64,000 nt of DNA from Schaalia sp. 19OD2882 (lineage in GTDB: Bacteria; Actinomycetota; Actinomycetes; Actinomycetales; Actinomycetaceae): positions 434,001-498,000 of the forward strand of contig NZ_CP065521.1 in NCBI RefSeq assembly GCF_018986735.1. Reading direction: 5' to 3'. The position numbers were made by a program, and so were the translations under genes. Of this stretch, positions 8,198-17,082 are shown piece after piece. Positions within the stretch are counted from its first letter, which is position 1; every line of letters starts with the position of its first letter. A model generated the notes under the pieces. That model was given only the letters and a program-made list of their open reading frames with translations. It searched no databases and was not told where the DNA came from.

Positions 8198-9709
8198 GTG
8201 AGTACCCTCAACGTCGCCGTCGTCGGCGCAGGGCCCGCAGGCATCTACGCATCGGACATCCTGTCGAAGTCGGGACTTGAGGTGAACATCGACCTCTTCG
8301 AACGGCTTCCCGCGCCCTACGGACTGGTCCGCTACGGCGTGGCGCCCGACCACCCGCGCATCAAGCAGATCATCGTCGCCCTGTACAAGATCCTTCAGCG
8401 TGGAGACATCCGACTGCTCGGCAACGTCGAGATCGGTCGCGACGTGAGCATCGACGACCTGCGGGACCACTACGACGCCGTCATCATCGCCACCGGTGCC
8501 GACCGCGACGCCCCCCTGCCCATCCCCGGCATCGACCTGCCCGAATCCTACGGCGCCGCCGACTTCGTGTCCTGGTACGACGGCCACCCCGACTACCCGC
8601 GCACCTGGCCGCTGCAGGCCCGCGAAGTCGCGGTGCTCGGAGTCGGCAACGTCGCCCTGGACGTGGCGCGAGTCCTGGCCAAGCACGTCGACGACATGAT
8701 GGTCACCGAGATCCCCGCGAATGTCGCCGAGGGGCTGCGCGCCAACCCCGTCACCGACGTCCACGTCTTCGGCCGCCGAGGGCCCGCCCAGGTCAAGTTC
8801 ACCCCCCTGGAATTGCGCGAACTGGGCCATGTGCCCGATGTCGACATCATCGTCCATGAGGAGGACTTCGACTTCGATGCCGGTTCGGAAGAGGCCCTGC
8901 GTTCCTCCAACCAACAGCGCCAAGTGGTCAAGACCCTGACCAACTACGCCATGGCCGACCCGGAGGACCACACCGCCAGTCGCCGCATACACATCCACCT
9001 GTTCCAGACCCCCGTCGAAGTCGTCGCCGACGAGGACGGTCACGTCAAGGCCCTGCGCACGGAACGCACCGAACTCACCGGTGACGGAAGTGTGCGCGGC
9101 ACTGGTGTCATCACCACTTGGCCGGTCCAGGCCGTCTACCGGGCCGTCGGCTATGCGTCCTCGCAGATCCCCGGGGTTCCCTTCGACCAGGCCCGCCACG
9201 TGGCGCCCAATGTCGAAGGCCGTGTCGTCCCCGAGGCGGGCATGGAGGCCGACCGGGCAATCCCCGGCCTGTACGCCACCGGTTGGATCAAACGCGGCCC
9301 CGTGGGCCTGATCGGCTCCACGAAGTCCGACGCCCAGCAGACCATTGCGCACCTGGTCGAGGATGCCCAGGCCGGCCGCCTGTCTGCCCGCACCAGCGAA
9401 GTCGGTCACGATGCCATGACGGCCCTGCTGGACCGGCGTGGCGTCGAGTACACGACGTGGCATGGTTGGGAATTGCTCGAAGCCTACGAGCAGGCGCTCG
9501 GTGCGGACTTCGGAGCCCTGCCGGGCGGTCGTGGCCTGCGCGAACGCGTCAAGGTGGTTTCCCGTCGGGTGATGACGGACATCTCCCGCGGTGTCCAGGT
9601 CGACCCGAATGCCACCGACCACATCGGCGCCATGGGCGAGATGAATGTGCCCAGCGCTCCCGAACGCTTCGACGACTACACCGGGCCGGGTGGGCGTCGC
9701 CGCATGTGA
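8198..9709 (+). CDS. FAD-dependent ferredoxin/adrenodoxin-NADP+ reductase (FprA type)
   Basis: Moves electrons between NADPH and ferredoxins. It has 503 residues. The FAD-binding GAGPAG (10-15) is followed by LPAPYGLVRYGVAPDHP (37-53), the signature of the adrenodoxin reductase/FprA family. A second Rossmann motif VLGVGNVALDVAR (147-158) binds NADP. ATGWIKRGPVGLIG near the C terminus is the FAD-closing segment. The GTG start has an AGGAGG 12-15 bases upstream. It is a single gene with its own -10-like TAGGAT at about 8135. Confidence 0.9.
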   Translation: MSTLNVAVVGAGPAGIYASDILSKSGLEVNIDLFERLPAPYGLVRYGVAPDHPRIKQIIVALYKILQRGDIRLLGNVEIGRDVSIDDLRDHYDAVIIATGADRDAPLPIPGIDLPESYGAADFVSWYDGHPDYPRTWPLQAREVAVLGVGNVALDVARVLAKHVDDMMVTEIPANVAEGLRANPVTDVHVFGRRGPAQVKFTPLELRELGHVPDVDIIVHEEDFDFDAGSEEALRSSNQQRQVVKTLTNYAMADPEDHTASRRIHIHLFQTPVEVVADEDGHVKALRTERTELTGDGSVRGTGVITTWPVQAVYRAVGYASSQIPGVPFDQARHVAPNVEGRVVPEAGMEADRAIPGLYATGWIKRGPVGLIGSTKSDAQQTIAHLVEDAQAGRLSARTSEVGHDAMTALLDRRGVEYTTWHGWELLEAYEQALGADFGALPGGRGLRERVKVVSRRVMTDISRGVQVDPNATDHIGAMGEMNVPSAPERFDDYTGPGGRRRM

Positions 9710-9830
9710 CCTGCGTCGGCGTCCCCGATTCGCCGCGCCGGGGGTGCCCCTGCCGGACTACGGTGGAAGTGCGCCTGCGTCGGCGAACCCGGGGGTTGGC
9801 GCGCAACGCGGAAGGAGCGTCCGAGGGCCG

Positions 9831-10703
9831 ATGAGGGACCAGCATTTCAATGGACTGAAGACCACCGTGCTGCTGGGCGGCATGTGGGCCCTGCTCATGC
9901 TGGTCGGGGCCATGGTGGCGGGTGGCACCGGGAACTCCCTGTGGCTGTGGGGCTTCACCCTGTTCGGCTTGGCCACCACCGCCTGGTCGTACTGGAACTC
10001 GGCGTCCTTGGCACTGCGTTCCATGAACGCCGTCGAAGCCACCGAGGCCGAATACCCGCAACTGCACCGCATCGTGCGTGAACTGGCCCAGCGCGCCGGC
10101 CAACCGGAGCCGACCATCTGGATCGCCCCCACCACGACCCCCAATGCCTTCGCCACGGGGCGCTCACCCAAACACGCGGCGGTGTGCTGCACCCAGGGCA
10201 TCATGCAGATCCTGGAGGAGCGTGAACTCCGGGCGGTCCTCGGCCACGAACTCATGCACGTGTACAACCGGGACATCCTCACCTCCTCCGTGGCTGCAGC
10301 CATGGCGGGTGTCATCTCCTCCGTGGCCCAAGCGGTCTTCTTCCTGGGTGGGGGAAATCGTCGCGAGGGCGGGATCGGCGCGGCCATCGGCATGATGCTG
10401 GCCGCTCTGGCGGCACCATTCGCTGCCATGCTCATCCAATTCGCCATCTCCCGTACCCGCGAGTTCGACGCCGACCAGGACGGTGCCGAACTGACGCAGG
10501 ACCCGTTGGCGTTGGCCTCGGCCCTGAGAAAACTGGAGACTGTCACCGACCACATGCCGATGCAGCCGACCCCCGCCAACCAGAACGTCGCGGCAATGAT
10601 GATTGCCAACCCCTTCAGGGGCGGGGTCATGCGATCCTTGTTCGCCACACACCCGCCCATGGCGGAGCGCATTGCCCGCCTGGAGAAGATGGCGGGCTAC
10701 TGA
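9831..10703 (+). CDS. M48-family zinc metalloprotease HtpX-like
   Basis: Membrane-bound peptidase of protein quality control, 290 residues. Two hydrophobic segments lie within residues 10-55. NAFATG (105-110), the zinc-binding HELMH (139-143), two more membrane segments (about 155-205) and the third zinc ligand in EFDADQDGAEL (about 217-227) follow in family order. The ATG at 9831 gives the expected MxxxFNxLKT-like N terminus; GGAAGGAG lies 13 bases before it. Length and layout match HtpX homologues of actinobacteria. Confidence 0.88.
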   Translation: MRDQHFNGLKTTVLLGGMWALLMLVGAMVAGGTGNSLWLWGFTLFGLATTAWSYWNSASLALRSMNAVEATEAEYPQLHRIVRELAQRAGQPEPTIWIAPTTTPNAFATGRSPKHAAVCCTQGIMQILEERELRAVLGHELMHVYNRDILTSSVAAAMAGVISSVAQAVFFLGGGNRREGGIGAAIGMMLAALAAPFAAMLIQFAISRTREFDADQDGAELTQDPLALASALRKLETVTDHMPMQPTPANQNVAAMMIANPFRGGVMRSLFATHPPMAERIARLEKMAGY

Positions 10704-10709
10704 GCGCCA

Positions 10710-10731
10710 GGGGTGGGGCCAGCCCCACCCC
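10710..10731 (+). terminator. Hairpin after htpX-like gene
   Basis: A perfect 10-bp stem GGGGTGGGGC / GCCCCACCCC with a two-base CA loop begins seven bases after the stop codon. No U-run follows. Confidence 0.6.
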
Positions 10732-10787
10732 GAGGACGCCGGGTGGCGGGCTGTCGCAGCCCGGGGTGCCGGCGGAAGGATCGAGAC

Positions 10788-11981
10788 ATGGACTTCAAAT
10801 CAACCTTTCGCCGCCTCTACGGTCAGGCCGCACGCGATGCCGCATACCTTCTTCTCACGTGGCCGATCCTCCTGGTCGCCTTCATCGTGTCCGTCACCTT
10901 GGTTTCGTTGGGTGTCGGCACCGTCATCATCTGGGTGGGGATCCCGATCCTTGCCTTCGCCCTGGCCGTGACCGGCCTTTTCGCCGAGGTCGGACGGCGT
11001 AGCGCCGCCCTCGTCGATTCCAGTGCGCCCATCGTCGGGGAGCACAGGCGGGCTCCGGAAGGATCCGGTGCGGTGACACGCCTGCTCACCATGGTGCGTG
11101 ACTCACAACGGTGGCTGGAGGTCGTGTGGGTCCTGGTCGACTTCTGGGTGGGATTGTTCGCCTGGGTGGTGACAGTCATGTGGCTCAGCGTCACTTTCTC
11201 CATGCCTTTCGGGCTTCTGGTCCAGTCCATCCTCGACCGTACCCTGGGCGATCGTGGCAGTTCGAGCATTGCCGAGTTGTTGGGCCTGGAGCCGGAGTAC
11301 CTGTGGCTGGGCATCATCTACACCGTGGTGTTCATCCTCTTCGGTGGGTCCTTGCCTTTCGTCCTGCGGGGGCTTGCCGCACTGCGTCAGGCGATCGCAA
11401 GGGGGCTGCTCGGATGGGCGGGTGAGGTCGGGCGCCTGGAGGTGTCGCGTTCGGCGGTCGTCCAGGCCGAGGCCGATGCGCGGGCACGTTTGGAACGTGA
11501 CATCCACGACGGCCCTCAGCAGCGCCTTGTCCGCCTGGGGATTGACTTGGCCCGGGTCAAGAGGCGCCTGCCCGACGAGGGTGGCCAGGAGGCCCGCGAG
11601 ATCATCGACAGCGCCATGGAGCAGGCGCAGGCGACCCTGGAGGAGTTGCGGCAGCTTTCGCGAGGCATCGCCCCACCGATCCTCATCGAAAGGGGACTGG
11701 GGGCAGCCTTGGTGGAACTTGCCGACAGGTCCGCTGTGCCCACGCAGGTGGAGGTCGACCTGCCCGAGCTTCCCGCCCACGTCGAACAGGCCGCCTACTT
11801 CGTGGTCAGTGAGGCTTTGACGAATGTGGCCAAGCATTCGGGGGCGCTTCGTGCAGCGGTCCGGGCACGGCTGGACGGTGACTGGCTGCGTGTGTCGGTC
11901 GAGGACGACGGCGTGGGCGGGGCGGACCCCGCCAAGGGGCATGGACTGGTGGGACTCACCCAACGTGTCGCCGGCGGTTGA
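10788..11981 (+). CDS. NarL-type sensor histidine kinase with sensor domain, C terminus truncated by frameshift
   Basis: Partner of the response regulator that follows. It has 397 residues. A putative sensor domain with paired hydrophobic segments (about 20-65 and 113-195) is followed by a HisKA_3 dimerisation region with phospho-acceptor His240 in RDIHDGPQQRL, the N box EALTNVAKHSG (342-352), G1 EDDGVGGA and G2 GHGLVGL. Translation stops at TGA 11979-11981 after VAGG. Reading one base earlier from 11978 gives LTVTSPSGGP...EAMIPCAS and a stop at 12041-12043, exactly the tail expected for the family. A one-base deletion near 11976-11979 is therefore likely, and the last beta strands of the ATPase domain are lost unless this is a sequencing error. 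Confidence 0.85.
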   Translation: MDFKSTFRRLYGQAARDAAYLLLTWPILLVAFIVSVTLVSLGVGTVIIWVGIPILAFALAVTGLFAEVGRRSAALVDSSAPIVGEHRRAPEGSGAVTRLLTMVRDSQRWLEVVWVLVDFWVGLFAWVVTVMWLSVTFSMPFGLLVQSILDRTLGDRGSSSIAELLGLEPEYLWLGIIYTVVFILFGGSLPFVLRGLAALRQAIARGLLGWAGEVGRLEVSRSAVVQAEADARARLERDIHDGPQQRLVRLGIDLARVKRRLPDEGGQEAREIIDSAMEQAQATLEELRQLSRGIAPPILIERGLGAALVELADRSAVPTQVEVDLPELPAHVEQAAYFVVSEALTNVAKHSGALRAAVRARLDGDWLRVSVEDDGVGGADPAKGHGLVGLTQRVAGG

Positions 11982-12030
11982 CCGTGACCTCGCCTTCGGG
12001 CGGCCCGACCATTGTGGAGGCGATGATTCC

Positions 12031-12675
12031 GTGCGCATCCTGATCGCTGACGATTCGGTGTTGCTGCGCCAAGGGCTGGTCCTGATCCTGCAGGACGCGG
12101 GGCATGAGGTGGTGGCCGAGGTGGGGGACGGCGACTCCTTGGTCGAGGCTGCGCTGCGCCTGCGCCCGGACCTGGTGATCTCGGACATCCGAATGCCTCC
12201 TTCGCACGCGGACGAGGGGTTGCGTGCCGCGATGCGCATCCGGGCCTGCTGGCCCGGGGCGCCGGTCCTGTTGTTGAGCCAGTACGTCGTGGCCGCGCAC
12301 TTGCCGGAACTGTTGGGGGATGGCGAGGGCGGGATCGGGTACCTGTTGAAGGATCGCGTCACCCAGATCGAGGAGTTTCTGGCAGCGGCGCTGAGGGTGG
12401 CTCGGGGGGAGTTGGTCCTGGATCCTGATGTGGTGGCTCGCACCATGCGACGAGGTCGCCGCAGGGATCCCTTGGAGGATCTGACTCCACGTGAGCGTGA
12501 GGTACTGCAGCTCATGGCCGAGGGGCGCACGAATGCGTCGATCGCCGAGATGCTGGTGATCTCCGAAGGCGCGGTGGAAAAGCACACGCAGAGGATCTTC
12601 GCGAAGCTGGGTCTGCTGCCGGATGCTGCGGTGCACCGGCGGGTCAAGGCCGTCTTGACGATGTTGTCGGCGTGA
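12031..12675 (+). CDS. LuxR/NarL-family response regulator
   Basis: Cytoplasmic DNA-binding output of the preceding kinase, 214 residues. The receiver domain has the acidic pair ADD (6-8), phospho-acceptor Asp52 (VISDIRM) and the conserved lysine in YLLKD. The C-terminal LuxR helix-turn-helix starts LTPREREVLQLMAEG (about 149) and includes EGAVEKHTQRIFAKLGL. The GTG start at 12031 overlaps the last codons of the frame that the kinase would use without its frameshift, so the original pair was translationally coupled. Confidence 0.9.
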   Translation: MRILIADDSVLLRQGLVLILQDAGHEVVAEVGDGDSLVEAALRLRPDLVISDIRMPPSHADEGLRAAMRIRACWPGAPVLLLSQYVVAAHLPELLGDGEGGIGYLLKDRVTQIEEFLAAALRVARGELVLDPDVVARTMRRGRRRDPLEDLTPREREVLQLMAEGRTNASIAEMLVISEGAVEKHTQRIFAKLGLLPDAAVHRRVKAVLTMLSA

Positions 12676-12713
12676 GGGGACGCCGACCCTGACCGTTTCT
12701 CTCGGCGCGGATC

Positions 12714-13403
12714 TCAGTCCTGGGGTAGGGGGATTCGGTCGAGGTTGTTGCGGGCGTAGGTGGTCAAGATGGCGTCCAGGATGCGCTCGTTGGGCCAGTC
12801 CAGGGGTGTGGACAGTAGTGTGCCGTTGCCGATGCGTTCCAGGGTGATTCCGGGGGCGGGGTTGGTGATGGTGCCGACCCAGTCGTTGATCCACACTCGG
12901 TGGGCCACTGGAAGTTGTCAGTTTTCACGCCTTTCCCGCCTTGCGAGGCGCTTGAGTGTGCGATCTTGTCCGTAGGCGAAGGCTGGGTTGATGGTTGCCA
13001 CGCCTGCGCGGATGGAGGCGTCCCACAGGAGTCTCAAGGGCAGCGTGGAGGCGAAAAAGGTGTGCACAAGGCTCGGCGACGTGAGGAAGGGGAGGATTTC
13101 TGTCTCGCCCGCATTGGCGGACAACTTTGTGTTCAGGCGATCATCATGTGAGGAGAGCCCCAGGCTATAACCACCTTCGGGGTGGGCAATGCCAGAGTCG
13201 TCGGTCAGGACTCGTTCGCGCACAATCCGGGCCAGGTCTTGAAGGGTGCCGTCCCACTGGTTGCGGATGGCCTCCCAAGGGCCTGCGCCTGTCCGGGCCG
13301 AGAAGTCGGTGACATAGGCGAAGATCATGCGTGCGATCTGCTCAGGGGTTTCACCCCGCCGCGTCCACGCAATGAACGTGGACTTCCGTTCGCGGTCAAG
13401 CAA
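12714..13403 (-). pseudogene. Imm52-like immunity gene interrupted by an in-frame TGA
   Basis: Cytoplasmic antitoxin-type immunity protein expected to neutralise the adjacent Tox-REase-5-like toxin. Two open segments (12918-13403 and 12714-12908) lie in the same frame and are separated only by TGA at 12918-12920. Replacing TGA by one sense codon, most simply TGG for Trp, joins ...RRERREN to QLPVAHRVWINDWVG and gives about 229 residues. The N-terminal FIAWTRRGETPEQIARM and C-terminal WINDWVGTITNP...GTLLSTPLDWPNERI segments fit the Imm52 layout as I know it. The start is also odd: a good AAAGGAG serves ATG 13410, which runs only four codons before a stop, while the long frame needs TTG 13403. 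A second lesion at the start is possible. Confidence 0.65.
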
Positions 13404-13418
13404 GACTCATCGCTCCTT

Positions 13419-15495
13419 TCATCTCTCAGGGGTGTAAATGACCTGGATGTCAAATAGATCTTTGTCCTCGAGTAGTGCTCCAATTGCTGTGGCGCCTTCG
13501 GGAGTGGACACATGCCATTCGATGGCGGCACCTCTTGCCTCGGCGGCTGCGATTTGCCGTTCCGCCTCTTCTTCTGGCCCTTCGGCAATCTCCTTTGCCA
13601 ATTTGCTATGGGGGTTGTGGTGCAGGATTTCGTATCCGCGTTTGGCTTCCAGGAAGACCCGAGATGGATCCCTGTTTGGACGCTCGACCATCCCGTCGAA
13701 GTCCACATCGCCACGTGGACCTCTGACGCGATACTCGATCAGGAATTCGCCGGTCGATTCACGTATTCCGGCGATCTGCTCCTGATATTCCATCCACTTC
13801 GCGCGTGAACCGCGCCTGATCGCGAAATAGCCGTCCCCGAATTCGTTGCGCTGCTCCAGGATGCCGCCTTCGATGCGTACCCCCATTGGAGTCCACTTGC
13901 CGGAGGTCTGAATCAAGGTGCACAACCTCATTCGGAAAACGACCAGGGGATTCGGGCCCGACAGGGACGTAGGATTTTGCAAGATCATCCGGCTGGGGGT
14001 GTTCGACCTCGACCTCGTAGGGGTCGTCGATCGTCCTCCAACGCCTGTGACCGGTGACCTCGTTCTTGGTCAGACCGAGAAGTTTGCCTGCACTTGAGCG
14101 CTTGGTGCCATCCGGGTCGCTGGCGTAGTGGAGTTTGCCGTCGCCGCGGTCCTGCAGGACGGGATTGCCCGTCGAATCACGCAGAGGAGTGCCGTCGTGG
14201 GCATGCACGGGCTCCTTGTGTCTGCCCGGGAGAATGAACCGTCGCCCAATGAACTCGCCATTGGGCGCGGACACCAGCGTCTTGAACTCTTTGCCGATCC
14301 GGGGGCCGAACTCACCGAGATTCACCTTCTGGCCGAGTTCGGGGGTCCCATGCTTTCCAATCCCGTGGGATGAATTCCACAAGCGCGGGTCCACGGTGGC
14401 GATCCGCCCAGCCTTTTGCGCGAAGCCGGTGGCTTTCAAGGCGCTCTTTGCCCCCGCGCCGGCCAAGCCGCCCAGAAGGGCGGAAGCCATGTCGAAAGTG
14501 AGGGCTCCTTCGGAGCCTGCAGGGTTGTTGTCCGCAGTGTCCAGGCGCAGCGCCGCAGGGAACATCGCCAGAAGGCGTTCTCGTGCTTGGGTGGCTTCCG
14601 GTGCTGCGAGCACCGCCTGGGCCTTCCAGATGTCCTGCGTGCTCGCCCACGTCCACACGGCGGCCGTGCCGGTCGTGACCGGGTTGGCGACATCGCACGC
14701 CGTTTGCTACAGGGAACTCCATGAATTCGCAGCCCGTCCAGGATCAAAGGGGTTGATCAGACGCAACGGGCCCACGACCGTTTCAACTGCGCTGTTCCAC
14801 ATGCCTGCACTGCGCAAGTAGCGGTGGCCCGAGCCTTGCGCAAGGCGCTTTGCATCAAGTGAGCCCCACGGGTTGCCGTCCAGATCGACCGACTGACGTT
14901 TGGCTTCGACCGTCGTGCCGAACCCATGGGGATCGCCCAACCAGGTCAGGTCCGACTGGACATACGCCTGGCCACCCCAAGCGTCGTTCAAGGCGTTGGC
15001 GCAGGTGATTTGGGCCTGCTCCAGATCACTTTCATAGACCAGAACCTCCTCTTCCAGCGCCAGACCTTGTTCGACCAAGGCCTGGTCCACTCCGTTGATG
15101 GCCAGGGTGATCGTGTCAGTCGTCTGATATGAGGCGCGTACCTTCACCGTGCGGGTCTCTTTGGCGGCGGCGCTCACCTCGGCCTCATGATGCCCGATCC
15201 GCTGGCACAAGTCGTCGTAGCGTCGCCGGAAATCCTCCAGTTCGTTCGCGTAGCCGTACAGCGCCCGGGCTGCGCGCTCCGCCTTCGAACAGGCCGAACC
15301 TGCGGCTCTCGCAGGACGGAAGATGCCCAAGCGCAGGTCGTTGGATTCAGGAGCCCGGTACAGGTCCTCCAGATTCGCCCAGATCCGCAAATTCCTGGAG
15401 GCCGCATCGGCAACGGCAGTGAACTCGGCCACGAACGCCTTGGCGGCTTCGCACAGGGGCTCGGCTTCATCGGGCTCCGACGGGGTAAGGCTCAT
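13419..15495 (-). pseudogene. Polymorphic toxin with Tox-REase-5-like C-terminal domain, broken by a nonsense codon and a frameshift
   Basis: Predicted secreted nuclease toxin of an interbacterial competition system. The N-terminal part (residues 1-262) is a coiled-coil secretion-type region ending INPFDPGRAANSWSSL. TAG 14707-14709 interrupts it, and the same frame continues as QTACDVANPVTTGTA...; CAG to TAG is the simplest cause. Near 13914-13917 an extra base shifts the frame: EVVHL should continue with IQTSGKWTPMGVRI. The C-terminal domain holds DVDFDGM, FLEAKRGYE and a long EEEAERQIAAAEARGAAIEWHVST segment, the PD-(D/E)XK-like pattern of Tox-REase-5. Total length 2077 bases is 3n+1, consistent with one inserted base. 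Toxin and immunity gene are 15 bases apart or less. Confidence 0.75.
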
Positions 15496-15505
15496 GCGTC
15501 ACCCC

Positions 15506-15913
15506 TCACAACAGTTGACCATGCTGGGAGGGTGGCGGCGTCAAGTCCGGCGAAGGGGTCAACGGAACCAGAGGCGCGTGCGAAGCCCACTCGTGTTCTT
15601 GAGAGCCCGGCCAGAGGGACAACGCATTCGCGCTCATCGCCGCTTGGCCCTCCGCATACGCGTCCAACGCGGCGTTGGTGCCATCGACAATGGTCTGTGT
15701 GCGGGCCTGGACCTCGGACACGCTGGGGCATCCGCATTTCTCGACCCACTCCTGGACGGCGGCGGCCACCAGCTCTGAGCGTGGCACGCTGGCGGCGACC
15801 TCGGTGCCGCGGAGTTCCACCAAAGAGATCGACTGCTCCAGTTGCGCCACAGAATCGGCCACCTCCTGGACGCATGCACGAGCTGCTGGCACGTCGATCT
15901 TCCAGAACGCCAT
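15506..15913 (-). CDS. Small WXG100-like / DUF6507-like partner of the toxin
   Basis: It has 135 residues, with the ATG at 15913. MAFWKIDVPAARACVQEVADSVAQLEQSI begins with the W-x-I/V-D pattern and a long helix followed by a turn and a second helix. This resembles small ESX-type or DUF6507 proteins that sit just upstream of large toxins in actinobacteria and are co-secreted with or chaperone them. The stop is ten bases before the toxin start, so they form an operon with the immunity gene. The C terminus is a low-complexity proline-rich tail (PLTPSPDLTPPPS). It looks intact, unlike its two partners. Confidence 0.55.
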   Translation of the reverse strand: MAFWKIDVPAARACVQEVADSVAQLEQSISLVELRGTEVAASVPRSELVAAAVQEWVEKCGCPSVSEVQARTQTIVDGTNAALDAYAEGQAAMSANALSLWPGSQEHEWASHAPLVPLTPSPDLTPPPSQHGQLL

Positions 15914-16045
15914 GACGGGCCTCCAGATGCTTCACAAGAACAATGAACAGGGCAACAGTACAAGCATTGACAATGACTGTGAAGACAGTTTGGGAGGAAC
16001 CCTGCAGGTTCGACGGTCAGGTCATGGCAGGTGGCCCCGCCCTCG

Positions 16046-16549
16046 TCAGCGGTAGTTGACGAATTGCAGGGCAACCTCCAGCTTCTCGCCCTCGGGACCC
16101 TTGAGCAGTGCGATGACGGACTGCAGGTCGTCCCGAGACTTGGAGGACACGCGCACCTCGTCCCCCTGGATCTGCGCCTTGACTCCCTTCGGACCCTGGT
16201 CGCGGATCAACTTGGTGATCTTCTTCGCGGTGTCCTGGTCGATGCCCTCCTTCAAGGGGGCCACCAGCTTGTAGATCTTGCCGGAAGCCTTGGGCTCGCG
16301 ATCCTTCAGGTCCAGGGCCTTGAGCGAGACCCCGCGGCGGAAGAGCTTCGACTGCAGGACGTCAACGATGGCCATGACCCGCTCAGGGCTGTTGGCCTCC
16401 ATCTCCACGGTGTCGCCGGACAGGCGGATGGCCGCCTCCACGCCACGGAAGTCGTAGCGCTGGGCGACCTCCTTCGCGGCCTGGTTCACGGCGTTGTCGA
16501 CCTCCTGGCGGTCGAGCTTGGAGACGATGTCGAAGGAGGAGTCGGCCAT
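16046..16549 (-). CDS. YajQ family nucleotide-binding protein
   Basis: Small cytoplasmic protein of the UPF0234/YajQ family, 167 residues, starting [23 protein letters not shown], which is nearly diagnostic. It has two ferredoxin-like alpha/beta repeats; RYDFRGVEA and [14 protein letters not shown] are conserved segments. Members bind RNA, and in some bacteria the second messenger c-di-GMP; no such role can be shown here. The ATG at 16549 has AAAGG upstream. It stands alone, divergent from the tRNA cluster. Confidence 0.92.
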   Translation of the reverse strand: MADSSFDIVSKLDRQEVDNAVNQAAKEVAQRYDFRGVEAAIRLSGDTVEMEANSPERVMAIVDVLQSKLFRRGVSLKALDLKDREPKASGKIYKLVAPLKEGIDQDTAKKITKLIRDQGPKGVKAQIQGDEVRVSSKSRDDLQSVIALLKGPEGEKLEVALQFVNYR

Positions 16550-16616
16550 GGTGGAAGACCTTTCGTGAGGGTGAGCGATGGTGCCTCGGGCGAGACCCAT
16601 CGCACGTGCCGGGCGA

Positions 16617-16647
16617 TTGGCATGCGGACCTTGAACTCTGTTATTCT
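16617..16647 (+). promoter_or_regulatory. Likely promoter of the tRNA-rpmG cluster
   Basis: TTGGCA (16617-16622) and TATTCT (16642-16647) are 19 bases apart and lie about 26 bases before tRNA-Tyr. This is a plausible vegetative promoter for the three tRNAs and perhaps rpmG. Confidence 0.4.
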
Positions 16648-16673
16648 TCCACGGCACCGCAAACGTGGTGCAC

Positions 16674-16755
16674 GGCGGGATACCCGAGTGGCCAAAGGGA
16701 GCTGACTGTAAATCAGCCGCGGAATGCTTCGGGGGTTCGAATCCCTCTCCCGCCA
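16674..16755 (+). tRNA. tRNA-Tyr (GTA)
   Basis: The acceptor GGCGGGA pairs with TCCCGCC. The long variable arm, anticodon GTA at 16708-16710 in the CTGACT-GTA-AATCAG arm, and the T arm GGGTTCGAATCCC are all present. Its 82 bases match the class II tyrosine tRNA of bacteria. The 3' end reads ACC; CCA is completed after transcription. Confidence 0.96.
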
Positions 16756-16844
16756 CCGTTCTGGTTCGCCAGAACTGCTGTGAGGTCCTTCTCATCAGCG
16801 CCGATTGCATCAGCCAGCGGCACTGGGTTAGGCTTCTCGGCGTT

Positions 16845-16917
16845 GCCCCGATAGCTCAGTCGGCAGAGCATCTCCATGGTAAGGAGAAGGTCAAGGGTTC
16901 GATTCCCTTTCGGGGCT
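16845..16917 (+). tRNA. tRNA-Thr (GGT)
   Basis: The acceptor GCCCCGA pairs with TCGGGGC. The D arm GCTCAGTCGGCAGAGC, anticodon loop ATGGTAA with anticodon GGT, and T arm GGGTTCGATTCCC are present. It has 73 bases with discriminator T, and it lies between tRNA-Tyr and tRNA-Met. Confidence 0.95.
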
Positions 16918-16946
16918 CTGGTTGCGGCTTGTGCCGCTTCCGCTGC

Positions 16947-17020
16947 GGCGGGGTAGCTCAGCTGGTCAGAGCGCACGACTCATAATCGTGAGGTCGCGGG
17001 TTCGAGCCCCGCCCCCGCTA
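16947..17020 (+). tRNA. tRNA-Met (CAT)
   Basis: The acceptor GGCGGGG pairs with CCCCGCT (first pair G-U). The anticodon loop CTCATAA carries CAT, the T arm is GGGTTCGAGCCC, and an encoded CCA follows at 17021-17023. The TAGCTCAGCTGG D arm and a normal first pair argue for the elongator rather than the initiator. Tyr-Thr-Met followed by rpmG is a common actinobacterial order. Confidence 0.93.
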
Positions 17021-17082
17021 CCAAGCATCAATGACATGCCTGGCACATCCGGTGCGCAGCACAAGCAAAGTGAGGAAGAACC

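Noticed and set aside
11970..11982. Programmed ribosomal frameshift in the sensor kinase gene
   Set aside because: There is no slippery heptamer or downstream pseudoknot that I can see; a simple base loss fits better.
12714..15913. Complete active toxin-immunity system
   Set aside because: Two in-frame stops and one frameshift break the toxin and immunity genes; only the small partner gene looks intact.
16947..17020. CAT-anticodon tRNA as tRNA-Ile2 (lysidine) or initiator tRNA-Met
   Set aside because: Identity elements cannot be settled by eye; the position next to tRNA-Thr and rpmG and the G-U first pair favour elongator Met, without the three G-C pairs of initiator anticodon stems.
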